From Candidatus Manganitrophus sp. (GTDB lineage Bacteria; Nitrospirota; Nitrospiria; SBBL01; Manganitrophaceae): a DNA stretch of 64,000 nt. Where the stretch lies: assembly GCA_028865235.1 (NCBI GenBank), contig CP114561.1, forward strand, positions 186,001 to 250,000, given 5' to 3'. The notes beneath the pieces are model-generated. The model saw nothing but the letters and a program-made list of their open reading frames with translations, did not search any database and was not told where the DNA came from. This document shows, piece after piece, positions 52,865-61,817 of the stretch. Position 1 is the first letter of the stretch. Every line of letters begins with the position of its first letter. Position numbers and translations under genes: made by a program.

Positions 52865-55455
52865 GGAGGAAGATCACTGGTCGCCGGGTCCGTTTGAAAA
52901 AGGCGTTCGGGGCGACTCCGATTACTAAAAGAATTAAGAGCGCGACTGCTAACGGGGCGGCTTCCCCGGTTCGCAGGTCGGTGTATCTGATGTCGGTGCG
53001 GTGCGGGCCGAAGAGGAGACGCTGCATAAAGTGGACGAAGAGCCACGACGCCCCCAGCCAGGCCAGCACGATCACGGCGAGATCCCACGAGACAGGGAGC
53101 GACCGGTTGGTCAGCATTTCCATCAATCCCGAAAAGAGTCCGAACGGCGGAAGCCCCATCGCGGCGGTTACCAGAAGGGCGAGCAAGAGGGCGAAACGGG
53201 GCATCGGCTTCGCGAGCCCGCCGATCCGGTCGAGATCCAAATCGCCGTAGCGCGCCCGCACCCTCCGCCAGGCGAAGAGGAGCCCCCCGTGATCAGCGCC
53301 GCGGCGCCGGCGTAGAGCGCCCCCCGCGGCGCGCCGCTGGCCGCGCCGGCGAGATACCACCAAAGAATCGAGAAGAGGGCGACCCCGCCGTAGGCGAGCA
53401 GCCGCTCCACCCGGAACTGGGCGACCGCTTTGACCATTCCGTAGAACGCGCCGAAGAGGGCGAGCAGGCTGATCGCCCCGCGGATCTCCGCCGGGATCTG
53501 TGGAAGCAGCCCGCCGATCGCGTAGAATCCCGACAAGGGGAGAAGCAGGGCGAGCAGCGCGGGGAAAATCCCCGGCAGCCGGGTCAGCGCCGCCACATAG
53601 AGCCCGTGCAGCGGAAAGAGGGGAAGGAAGAGAACGGCGATCACGAAGATCGCGAGATTTCCGGGGGAGAGATCGTTCACCTGCGCGGCGGCGGGGAGGA
53701 GCCGGCCGAAGGCGACGGCGAACGCGATCAGCCCGACGGCGATTTTAAACGGCATGCTCTGGTCAAGCCGGCGGGTCCATCGCTCGAGTCTTCGTCCGAG
53801 CCGGGCGTAAAACGCTTCCAGATAGGTCCGGTTCAGGAAGAAAACGTAGAGATGGGCCATCAGCGCTTCGGTCCGCTCCGGCATCCGGATCGCGAAGCCG
53901 TGGGTTCTCGCATAACTCACCACCCAGCCGGAGATAATCAGCAGCGCCGTCACCGCGATCAAAAAGTCGAAGAGCCATCCGTTCAACGCGGCCGCCTGGA
54001 AATAGCCGGCCGCCTCGCCCGGCGCGGGATAGAGAAAGTGGGTCAGGCCCTCCGCAGCGAAGAGATAGGTCAATACCACCAGGAGCATCGTGAAGAGCAT
54101 GAGCGCCGCCACCTTCCAGGACGACACCGCCTGCAAGCGGTAGAGGGTCAGGATCGCCTGGGAGGAGGTGACCCAGATGAAGAAGAGAAAGATCACCACC
54201 CCTTGGGAATCGATCAGGGGGATTCGAGCACGCCGTGCGCCGTGAGGACGAGGATCAGCGGGAGGATGAGGGTCATGAGGAATCCGGCCCCCCACGTGAG
54301 GCGGGAGAAATCCTCCTTCTCCAGGGCGAGCTCCACCTGATCGTGTTTGTCGTGCAGCGGCGGGTGTCTCGGCTCCCGGCGGGCCGCATGGATGATATGG
54401 CCGCTGTCGAGGAAGACGGTCGCTTTGAAGAGGCCGTGCGCGATGAGGTGGAAGATCGCGAGGGCGAAGCCCCCCAGCCCGCACTCCATGATCATGTAGC
54501 CCATCTGCCCGATCGTAGAGTGGGCCAATGTCTTTTTGATGTCGTTCTGTGTCAGCATCATCGTCGCCCCGACGAGCGTGGTCACCGCGCCGATCACCAA
54601 GGCGAAATGGAGCGTGACGGGGCTGAGGCCGTAGAGCGGGGCGAGCCGGTTCATGAGGAATCCGCCGGCATTGATGATCCCGGCGTGCAGCAGGGCGGTC
54701 ACCGGCGTCGGGGCGTAGAGGTTTCCCGCAAGCCAGGTATGCATCGGGAACTGGACCGACTTGCTCATGGCGCCGATGAATATCAGCAGGGTGATGACCG
54801 TCGGCGCCCCGATCGAAAATCCGCCGAGCGAAAAGCTCTCTTGCATCTGGGCCGCTTTGATGAAGAGCTGCGGGAATTCGAGGGTGCCGTAGGTCCGATA
54901 GGCAAGAACGACCCCGGCCAAAAAGGCAACGTCTCCGATCCGAAGGATGGTATAGGTCTTCCCGGCCGCTTGCACCGACGCGGGATGGGAGTAGTTGTGG
55001 ACGAGCAGGTAGAGCATCCAGCTGATCAGCTGCCAGAAGACGAAGAGCATCAGGAGGTTGCGGCTGGAAACCATACAAAGGAGGATCAAGGTCATCAGGT
55101 TGAGGAGGCCGTGGAACCGGGCGCGGCCGGTCTCCTGCTCCATGTAGCGGATGGCGAAGCGGAAGATCAGGAAGCCGATGGTGCTGACCAGCGTCAGCAT
55201 GACGGCGGCGAGGCGATCGATATAGAGACCGAACTGGAAGAGGCCGCCGTCGGCGGGGGAGAGGGGAACGTGGATCGGCTCGGTGCTCGCGCCGGCCTGG
55301 TAGAGGACGAGAAGGGAGATCGCGAGCGACGCAATTTGCGCGGCGGTGCCGATCCGATAGGCCTTCCGGCCGATCTGCCTTTCGAATAGGCCGATCGCCA
55401 CGGCCGCGGTGAGCGGCCCCAGAAGGATCAGCAATGGGTAGTACGCAACCGTCAT
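52809..55455 (-). CDS. dabB: Inorganic-carbon uptake protein DabB (NuoL/MpsA-like), frameshifted
   Basis: A polytopic subunit of about 880 residues homologous to proton-pumping complex I antiporter subunits. It energises DabA with the proton or sodium gradient. The antiporter core includes HTWLAGNLYAPTPVTALLHA, TQNDIKKTLAHSTIGQMGYM and LIAHGLFKATVFLDSGHI. It is longer than typical DabB, with a second membrane half after about residue 420. Two breaks: a missing base in the 6-base run at 54218-54222, and one at 53284-53289 (read as C6, expected 7). ATG 55455 follows GGAGGA. The last residues come from a repeat unit, so the native C-terminus is uncertain. Confidence 0.87.
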
Positions 55456-55525
55456 CTTCCTCCGGTGGTTCGTGATTTCTATCGTCAAAGCGGGGAAAAA
55501 GCTTCGGTAAAACGCGGATAATAAT

Positions 55526-55565
55526 AAAAAAGCCGACCCAACCCTTCAATTATTTGAGTCGGCTT
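55526..55565 (-). terminator. Intrinsic terminator upstream of dabB
   Basis: On the minus strand AAGCCGAC (55565-55558) pairs with GTCGGCTT (55537-55530), followed by a run of T to 55526. It is 70 bases before the dabB ATG and may attenuate dabBA or simply end the upstream operon. Confidence 0.8.
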
Positions 55566-55616
55566 ATAGCCTGACCGATCCTGACTTTTCAGGATCCTTC
55601 GGGCTATCTCCCGCGT
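55566..55616 (-). ncRNA. Structured leader RNA candidate for dabBA
   Basis: Directly downstream of a promoter, the minus strand folds as ATAGCC (55607-55602) with GGCTAT (55571-55566). An asymmetric internal loop (CGAAG opposite GGTCA) leads to a perfect 8-bp stem, GATCCTGA with TCAGGATC, closed by AAAG. The outer 3' arm GGCT can instead pair with AGCC of the adjoining terminator arm, giving mutually exclusive folds. It does not match any riboswitch class I know. Confidence 0.5.
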
Positions 55617-55622
55617 ATGGAA

Positions 55623-55652
55623 ATTAAAAACCAGGTTGGTGCTCCAAGTCAA
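55623..55652 (-). promoter_or_regulatory. Sigma-70-type promoter for the dabBA leader
   Basis: On the minus strand TTGACT (55652-55647), an 18-base spacer and TTTAAT (55628-55623). Transcription would begin near 55616, at the foot of the leader hairpin. Confidence 0.6.
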
Positions 55653-55723
55653 GGGAAATTAATGAGGAAGGGGGAGGTTTTGGATTTCGGTCTGGGATGA
55701 ATTACTTTGGTTTTTAATTCCAG

Positions 55724-56860
55724 TTAAAGCATTGGTGTAAAAAGAAGTTCGTTCCATCGAGCTGTTTCATAGCCATGGCGTTCTAAACGGTCAAACTCTT
55801 GCGCCGTAAGGCGGCAAAGGGTTGTAGGATATCCGGCTGCAATCTGCACATCGTTACCATCTAGCCAACTTTCTGTGAGCAGCTTTTGGCAAACCCCATC
55901 GTTCTGAGCACGAAATTTTTCGATCTGGGACAATGCCTCAGTTCCAAGCTGAAGATATTTTCCACTAGAGGGGTTGGTCTTAATGAAATTAATAAAGGAA
56001 CGGACACGAAGGGCACGGGTCTGGTCTAGAGCAATGTCGGCAACCCTCTTTGCTCGAAAAGGGTTGAGAGCCCATCCAAGAGGACCTCGCTTCAGGGATG
56101 CACCTGCATCCGAAACAATAATCCGGTCGACACCATCTTTGAGTTTCTGCGTTCCCATATCAAATAAAGGTTCAATGCCGAGATTATCATAAACACCACC
56201 GTCATAGATATGGAGCCGATCGAATGGAAGTTTTACTTCTTTTATTCGATTAGGAGGACTATCCCAAGACTCACGTCTGTACCACACGAGATCCTCTGTT
56301 TTAATCACGAAGGGACCGATACCGATGGGGAAAGCAGCTGAGGTCGCCATTGCGTCAGCAACCTTAAATCGATAAGCTTCAGCATATCCAAGTTCGTAAT
56401 CGCCACAGCCACTCCGCTTAAAACGGAACCTACGGCCTGTTTCCGCTGTTGTCCCATTTACCGACCAGACAGGCATCTCCGGAAGGTTGCTTAATTGTGC
56501 TGAGATTCCCCAACAATGCTCGATGGTTTGTGAAATGACATTTGCTCGGGATAGAAGAAATCTCCAGTTTTTCGGAAGCAGGAGTCGTTTAATCGCAGAA
56601 ATGAGTAAGTCCTTCTCAGTCAAGATTTTTCTAATTTGTGGATGATGAGACAATAAAAATTGTTCGGAGCTTGGCCATTGCCAATCGCTGAGCTTAAACA
56701 TAAGTCCAGTAAATAAACTCCCTCCAGATACTGTGGAGACATGGACAACATCCTCTATCTGTTTATTTTCTGCCAGCCAGCGCAGGACGCCACAGTGGAA
56801 AGCCATTGCACGAACCCCACCACCGGATAAGGCCAAGCCAACCCGTCTATGTTCGCTCAT
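55724..56860 (-). CDS. Patatin-like phospholipase (CapV-type effector candidate)
   Basis: 378 residues. A patatin fold with GLALSGGGVRAMAFHCGVLR (oxyanion loop), the nucleophile Ser in VSTVSGGSLF and the catalytic Asp in IYDGGVYDNLGIEPL. It has no signal peptide and should attack membrane phospholipids from the inside. Its ATG directly follows the TAA of the E2-E1-JAB gene (TAAATG), so the two are tightly coupled. In type II CBASS a patatin (CapV) is the membrane-degrading effector; by analogy this could be the toxic arm of the operon. GC content is visibly lower than in the dab genes. Confidence 0.87.
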   Translation of the reverse strand: MSEHRRVGLALSGGGVRAMAFHCGVLRWLAENKQIEDVVHVSTVSGGSLFTGLMFKLSDWQWPSSEQFLLSHHPQIRKILTEKDLLISAIKRLLLPKNWRFLLSRANVISQTIEHCWGISAQLSNLPEMPVWSVNGTTAETGRRFRFKRSGCGDYELGYAEAYRFKVADAMATSAAFPIGIGPFVIKTEDLVWYRRESWDSPPNRIKEVKLPFDRLHIYDGGVYDNLGIEPLFDMGTQKLKDGVDRIIVSDAGASLKRGPLGWALNPFRAKRVADIALDQTRALRVRSFINFIKTNPSSGKYLQLGTEALSQIEKFRAQNDGVCQKLLTESWLDGNDVQIAAGYPTTLCRLTAQEFDRLERHGYETARWNELLFTPML

Positions 56861-59145
56861 TTATTCAACAGCCGCTTTTCCTACGATCCACCGCTCATCA
56901 TTCTCTCCGACGATCAACATGACCGCCGGCAGGCCGTCGTCTTGAAGCGTCCGGGCCAGGTGAGCCAGTAGATAAATATCGGCCGCACTTGGAGATGACG
57001 AGCTGTTTTTCGGATGACTGTGCCATTCGCCAATATAAGAGACAATTCCTGCAGTTCGTTCCTCGGCTTTCTTAAGTGCAGTTTGAAGCCCCTCCACTCC
57101 CCTGGTAAATCCCGTCTGATCTCCCTGACTATCAGGCGGTGCAGGAAGTGCATCAACGACGTAAACGTTTCTCAACTTAAGATCAAAATACCCAAGGAGG
57201 ATACCCCCAGTTTCATTTGGAAGACCTTTGGCACGTAACTGTCTGACCTTTTTGTGAAATCCTTCGTCCCAGATAATTTTCAGAGAACCAAGATTGCCAA
57301 GGTAGGAGCTTTCGGGAGAAATCACAAAAGGTGTCACACCTCCTGTAACAAGATCGGTGTGCCAAATCTGAATGGCAGCTTCAGGGTTTTCGGATTTTAA
57401 CCGGACCTGGCGGGCCAGCGTGGCCGCGTGCAATTGGATCAACTCTATGGGGATTATCGCCGAGATGTCGCGGCAACCTGCACCAACAGTTAGGTGACCC
57501 AAGTGACCTTTGAGGTGTCCTTCCCCCACGGATTGTTAAGGATAGCGCGATAGTATTGGGCCTCTAGAGAATCGAGTCGTAGCGATCGATCAATATTCTC
57601 CAACAATAAGACAGAATCTGTACCAGAGGGCGTCAAAAATACTGAAATTGAACGAGGAGCATCGCTCTTCTGAGATAAATCGCGCGGAACTTCCAGCGTC
57701 GTAGTGGAATCAATGAGTAGATTTGCAGATCTTACGGTTTCTTGGAACTGCGGATTGAGCCAATTTGAGATACTTTCCGGAATCGCTTGGGAGGTGTAAT
57801 AGCCGTCATGATAGGTTGATTCCACGATTTCTTTAACTGCATCGACTTTGAATTGGCCAATCTGCCAGTCTTTTGCAATGTGTCGAATCGTGTTATGAGC
57901 CTTGACAATATCGCCATCGATAAAGGTCCAGCGTCCCCATGCTTCTTTTGCCCATATCTCACTAAGCGAGCTTCCCAGAGCTCCGACTCCCGCGAGCACT
58001 CCTTCAAATTGTGCTGTCTGTGGATTCAGACCAGATGCTGCCCGCGCGAACGCTTGATCGACAGAGCTTTTCACATCGATCGGCATTACTTCGATATCCC
58101 GCCAAGCGGTAGCCGGTTTCGACTTCGATTCACCGAGAATCGGTATTGCATAATATTTCCCATTTATCAGGATCAGTGCGCCTATTGATTCGCCGAGTGT
58201 CGTAAGATCGTTGGGTAAGAGGAACGCGCGCGATTCATACCGTTCTGGCTCGGAATCCGGTGTGCGCTTTAGGGGAGTATGTAACAAAAGAAGACACCTT
58301 CCCAAGGGTCTCCTGTCTAGGCCTTGACCCGCTGCCTTCTCACGAATGAGATTGCAGAGAAGATCAAAAAATGCTGCACCCCGCTTTGAGAACTGATCAT
58401 GCACCTGACCCAGGGTATTCGGGAAGGGTTGAGGGCCGCTATGAACCACCGGCGGCAACGACAAGGTTAATAAATTGATCTCAGGTAATTGGTTGGCTTG
58501 AGCTTGATCCTTGCGAATGAATAGCCCTCGGATTATTTTAAAACCGCCGACAGACCGCTCTATTAGTATCGGTATCAAGGAGAGGGTCTTATCTTTGATT
58601 TTGTCATCGAAGTCAGGCGGTAGGATAAGCTCAAAAGAGCCTTCGAAATAGTACATCTGCTCAAGTGGTTGATCTCGGAGATGCAGCGTTCCTTTAGCTG
58701 TTTCGGTGAGCCACCAGAAGATACGTTTCAGAAATTTTTGAGGGGTCCAAGTGCGCTCAATCCCAGTCCATGTGTCAATATAAAGGCAGAGCCCTACAGG
58801 CTGTCTCGGTCCGTAATAATTGAGGTGAAGAACTTCAAGGGGAAAATCTCTCCGAAGCGCACGAACTTCCGGCATTTGGTCTTCTTTCGATAGAAAAACA
58901 AGAGCCAGCCGCTCCCGCACCTTAATTCCGAACTGATTTTTAGATCCGATCTGATCATTAACGCAGTCCACGACGATAATTTCAGCAAAGACACCATTCA
59001 ACAGCTGCAAACGTCGCAGTTCAACGGCCTCAAAATCTTTGCTGTTATAACAGACGGACAGTGTTCTTTTGGCGATGGGCAGTGTTAAGTGATCTGGATT
59101 GAGGTCGGGATAGGGTTCGCCAAAAGGGATAAAATCGCCCGGCAT
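56861..59145 (-). CDS. E2-E1-JAB triple-domain ubiquitin-pathway-like protein, frameshifted
   Basis: About 761 residues once one missing G is restored in the G5 run at 57523-57527. Residues 1-170 look like a prokaryotic E2 (candidate Cys120 in VGLCLYIDTWTGIERTW). About 380-600 is a ThiF/E1 adenylation domain: GVLAGVGALGSSLSEIWA (nucleotide loop), FIDGDIVKAHNTIRHI (Asp410, Arg421) and the E1 Cys in VGAGCRDISAII (Cys558). The C-terminus is a JAB/JAMM peptidase: NETGGILLGYFD (Glu645), GEWHSHP (His709, His711) and SAADIYLL (Asp723). Without the correction the E1 half ends at 57490 and the JAB part reads from GTG 57529. Such fusions conjugate and remove a protein modifier, as Cap2 and Cap3 do. Confidence 0.85.
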
Positions 59146-60279
59146 TTAGCCTGCCCTCGGAGCCGGGGTGGAGGTAATGATTGAAGCAGCCGAGGTGATT
59201 CTCCTCTCCCTCGTAATGCCACTGCTTTCGATCTGAAATACAATCGGCTCGGGTTTTGTTTCATTGGGGTCTTCCATTGTCACGAGGAACTTCGCCCCTT
59301 TCACCGATCTAAGATATTTCTCGTAGCATTTTTTAGCCTGAATATGAGGTGGCTGGTCCTGCTCACGACCTTCTTTAGTGTCGGCAATGGGCCGACTGGA
59401 ACTGACGATATAAGAGCCCTCCTTGCCGGCTTCCAGTAGTTCCTTTACACGCGGTTTCGGTTCCGTCTCTGATTCACCCTTCTTGTCGCTGAGCGCGAGA
59501 TAGCTACAATGATGAGGGATATTATAAATATCCCATTTCAGACGATCGTCATTACCATGACTCTTTGTCGTCTTCACGATCTCTTCTAAGTTTTCCCAAT
59601 CGGCATCTCCGACCGCAAGGTAATCAAAAGTATTCGTGCCTGCTTGGAATCGGACATTGAAAATAAGACTCGCAGAGTTTCGGAGTTCATCGCCTCCATC
59701 GACATGTTTAATAAAAGGTGAGTGGCAGAAGAACTCTACACCATCGGACTGTAAAGTAAAGCCGGGAGCAATCTTTCCCGCATCGGTGATGAGATGCTGT
59801 CGCGATTCGAGTGTGAGGCCATTTTCCTCGAGCCATGCTTTCAACTTCTCCGGTTTGGAGAAAACACGAATACCTTTTCCTTCCTTCAAGCGGTGTCGTG
59901 CTTCCTGTCGTAAGATGACGAACTCCTGACCTTTCTGATCTGCAGTTGCTTCTTCCAAAATCATCGCGGCAGGAACCCACAGTTCGGAGATGACAACTCG
60001 GTCATCGCCTTTATATTTGTCCGCATGCCAGAGTTCAAAAAATTCGGTGCTCCCGCATATATGATCTTGATCGGCATGAGTAAACCCCACAACATCGAAG
60101 GAGTTACGGTTAGCTTCTTTCAACTCCTCTTTTAAACGTTTTTTGAGGTTGATAAGAGGACTGCCTTCTTCCTCGCTTTCTTTGCAATGACGGAAATCGA
60201 GCAAGATTCTTTTTCCATTCTCCAAAATAATCTGGCTCGTATCGCCATTGCCGACCGGATAAAAAACAATTTTATGCAT
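59146..60279 (-). CDS. MBL-fold metallo-hydrolase with C-terminal Gly, first gene of the operon
   Basis: 377 residues. A metallo-beta-lactamase fold resembling the ComEC-type hydrolase: VGFTHADQDHICG (metal motif HxDxDH), YLAVGDADW and IYNIPHHCSYLAL. There are no membrane segments or signal peptide. ATG 60279 has GGAGG 7 bases upstream; the upstream ATG at 60306 does not. The chain ends in a flexible, Ser/Ala/Pro-rich tail with C-terminal ...TSTPAPRAG. Its stop abuts the E2-E1-JAB start (TAAATG). This is the position held by the CD-NTase in type II CBASS, but no nucleotidyltransferase motif is present. Confidence 0.83.
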   Translation of the reverse strand: MHKIVFYPVGNGDTSQIILENGKRILLDFRHCKESEEEGSPLINLKKRLKEELKEANRNSFDVVGFTHADQDHICGSTEFFELWHADKYKGDDRVVISELWVPAAMILEEATADQKGQEFVILRQEARHRLKEGKGIRVFSKPEKLKAWLEENGLTLESRQHLITDAGKIAPGFTLQSDGVEFFCHSPFIKHVDGGDELRNSASLIFNVRFQAGTNTFDYLAVGDADWENLEEIVKTTKSHGNDDRLKWDIYNIPHHCSYLALSDKKGESETEPKPRVKELLEAGKEGSYIVSSSRPIADTKEGREQDQPPHIQAKKCYEKYLRSVKGAKFLVTMEDPNETKPEPIVFQIESSGITRERRITSAASIITSTPAPRAG

Positions 60280-60323
60280 TGAGGAGCCTCCGTATGTAAG
60301 GAACATTACAATACTGTTCGGTC

Positions 60324-60332
60324 ATTATACCA
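60324..60332 (-). promoter_or_regulatory. Extended -10 promoter of the MBL/E2-E1-JAB/patatin operon
   Basis: The minus strand reads TGGTATAAT (60332-60324), a perfect -10 with the TGn extension and no good -35. Transcription would start near 60317, giving a leader of about 40 nt. Confidence 0.65.
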
Positions 60333-60670
60333 CATATTGAGATCCAAGGAAAACACACAACTACATCTTGTGCTTTCTGTGGATAACCTGTTTCTTGGCT
60401 GTGGACAAGTCAAAAGTGGTATATACCTACCTAGCCACTCTGGGGCTGTCAAGATGGGGGGCGTTTAGGTCGGTGCCATCCAGATAGGTCGAAGATCTCT
60501 TACCGAATCGTTCACTCTTCTCACCGTCAAAAGGACTCGTCAGTTTAAAATACACATAACGGCACGGCCAGCCGATAATTAAGAATAGGCTTTATCCTTA
60601 TTCCTGGGAATGAAAAGAATTTGGAAGTGGTGTGAGATTGCAGAGCGGAGTAGCTTCTCTTAGAGTTATT
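60333..60670. other. Intergenic region between the operon and mpsC
   Basis: No gene is visible. It holds two DnaA-box-like sites, and the rest is unremarkable mixed-composition sequence. I found no transposase remnant or target-site duplication. Confidence 0.5.
60378..60408. promoter_or_regulatory. Pair of DnaA-box-like 9-mers
   Basis: TGTGGATAA (60378-60386) is the exact complement of the consensus TTATCCACA. TGTGGACAA (60400-60408) is a one-base variant in the same orientation. Two sites do not make an origin; they may titrate or respond to DnaA. Confidence 0.4.
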
Positions 60671-61060
60671 TTACCTACCAGAGTCTACTTCAAACCGTCT
60701 TTCAAGATTTTCCGATAGAGAAAAGATAATCACCCGTTCGCCGCTCTTCGTGCTGATGTCGGTGTGAAGGCTGATCACTTTGAGGCCGGTCATCTTTTCG
60801 ATCAGCTCCGAGAGGAGCCCGCGGCCTTGCTCCAGGAGATTGGAGCGGACTTGTTTGATGAGGTTGGTTCCTTCCGGGTTCTTCGCCAGCTGCTGCTCGG
60901 CGGGGGTGAGCACCCCCTTGAGGCGGACCAGGATCATGTCGTCGATGATGTAGGTCTGCGTTTCCTTGGGGCCGCGGCCCATGTAATCTTTTTCGAACTG
61001 AATGATCGCGTTGCTGATCTCCGCCTCGACCTGCCCCTTTGTTTTTTTTCCTGTCGGCAT
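60671..61060 (-). CDS. mpsC: MpsC-like protein (DUF2294)
   Basis: About 129 residues. The sequence TKGQVEAEISNAIIQFEKDY, MGRGPKETQTYIIDDMILV, RLKGVLTPAEQQLAKNPEG and ISLHTDISTKSGERVIIFSL matches the DUF2294/MpsC pattern. In Staphylococcus mpsC is encoded with MpsA (DabB-like) and MpsB (DabA-like), although its role is unclear. ATG 61060 with GAGAG upstream is preferred to the in-frame ATG 61093. It is on the same strand as dabBA but separated from it by the 4.6-kb MBL/E2-E1-JAB/patatin operon. Confidence 0.8.
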   Translation of the reverse strand: MPTGKKTKGQVEAEISNAIIQFEKDYMGRGPKETQTYIIDDMILVRLKGVLTPAEQQLAKNPEGTNLIKQVRSNLLEQGRGLLSELIEKMTGLKVISLHTDISTKSGERVIIFSLSENLERRFEVDSGR

Positions 61061-61159
61061 GATTCTCTCTGATAGACGAAATGACCGCTTCACTTTACAT
61101 CAGAAAGCCGGACGCGTAAAGCGGAATTTAAATAGAAGGGGCTTTGCCCAAACGTTCAC

Positions 61160-61340
61160 TTGAATAGGATCAAAGTCGTGGGACTCCTCGCCCCACCCCC
61201 CCGCCGCGGGGGGTGCGTGCCCACCCCCTTCGGATTCCCAGGGCAGCGGGGGCTGCCGCCCCCCAGCACCCCCCACGGTCACAACTCGCACAACGCACGG
61301 AAGAACACCGTGGATTGTGCTTCAAACAATGGTGACCTGA
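61160..61340 (+). repeat. Left arm of a long imperfect inverted repeat
   Basis: About 180 bp, from GGATCAAAGTCGTGGG to CTGATTTGGTAG, roughly 80 per cent identical by eye to the reverse complement of 61555-61746. Contains runs of C and G that form nested hairpins. No coding frame is credible. Confidence 0.75.
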
Positions 61341-61554
61341 TTTGGTAGATGAAACGTCTGGACAGAAGAACGCAGGAGAATGGGGGGCACAGGACGCCCA
61401 CGACGCGCAGGCTCTTCGCTCTTGGGTTTTGATTTAATTCTTAGAATTTGGGGTGATGTTCTGTGGGCCTCTGCGCCCGCAGCGCAAGGGACCCACTGGG
61501 GGATGGGTGGAGCGAGGACGCAGTGGCCCACTAACAATCAAATCGTTCCACCTA
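61341..61554. other. Spacer between inverted repeat arms
   Basis: 214 bp without a gene. Contains GGACGCCCACGACGCGCAGG and a few GC-rich palindromic words but no transposase fragment. Confidence 0.5.
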
Positions 61555-61746
61555 CCAAATTAGGTCAGCATTGTTTGAAGCTCAATCCATCGGCTCTCTT
61601 CCGTGGTTGAGCGAGTTCTGACCGTGGGGGGAGCAGGGGGGGGCTTGCCCCTCCGCTGCCCTGGGAATCCAAAGGGGGTTGGGCAAGCAACCCCCGTGGC
61701 GGGGGGGGGGACGAGCAGCCCCACGACTTTGATCCTCGCGGGTGGG
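61555..61746 (-). repeat. Right arm of the inverted repeat
   Basis: The reverse complement begins CCCACGACTTTGATCCTCGC-side and matches the left arm. Its outer end also matches 48628-48656. This may be a MITE-like or other non-coding mobile repeat. Confidence 0.75.
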
Positions 61747-61817
61747 TCGTGAAGCAAAGCCCCATTCCAATGCCCTTTTAATTTTTAATTTTCAAACTTA
61801 TCATTTCTTATCGTGCA

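Noticed and set aside
55566..55616. c-di-GMP, fluoride, TPP or cobalamin riboswitch
   Set aside because: The conserved cores of these classes are absent from the leader sequence.
55724..60279. Standard type II CBASS
   Set aside because: No CD-NTase (GS...DxD nucleotidyltransferase motif) is encoded in or beside the operon.
61160..61746. Insertion sequence
   Set aside because: The repeat arms enclose no transposase frame or fragment.
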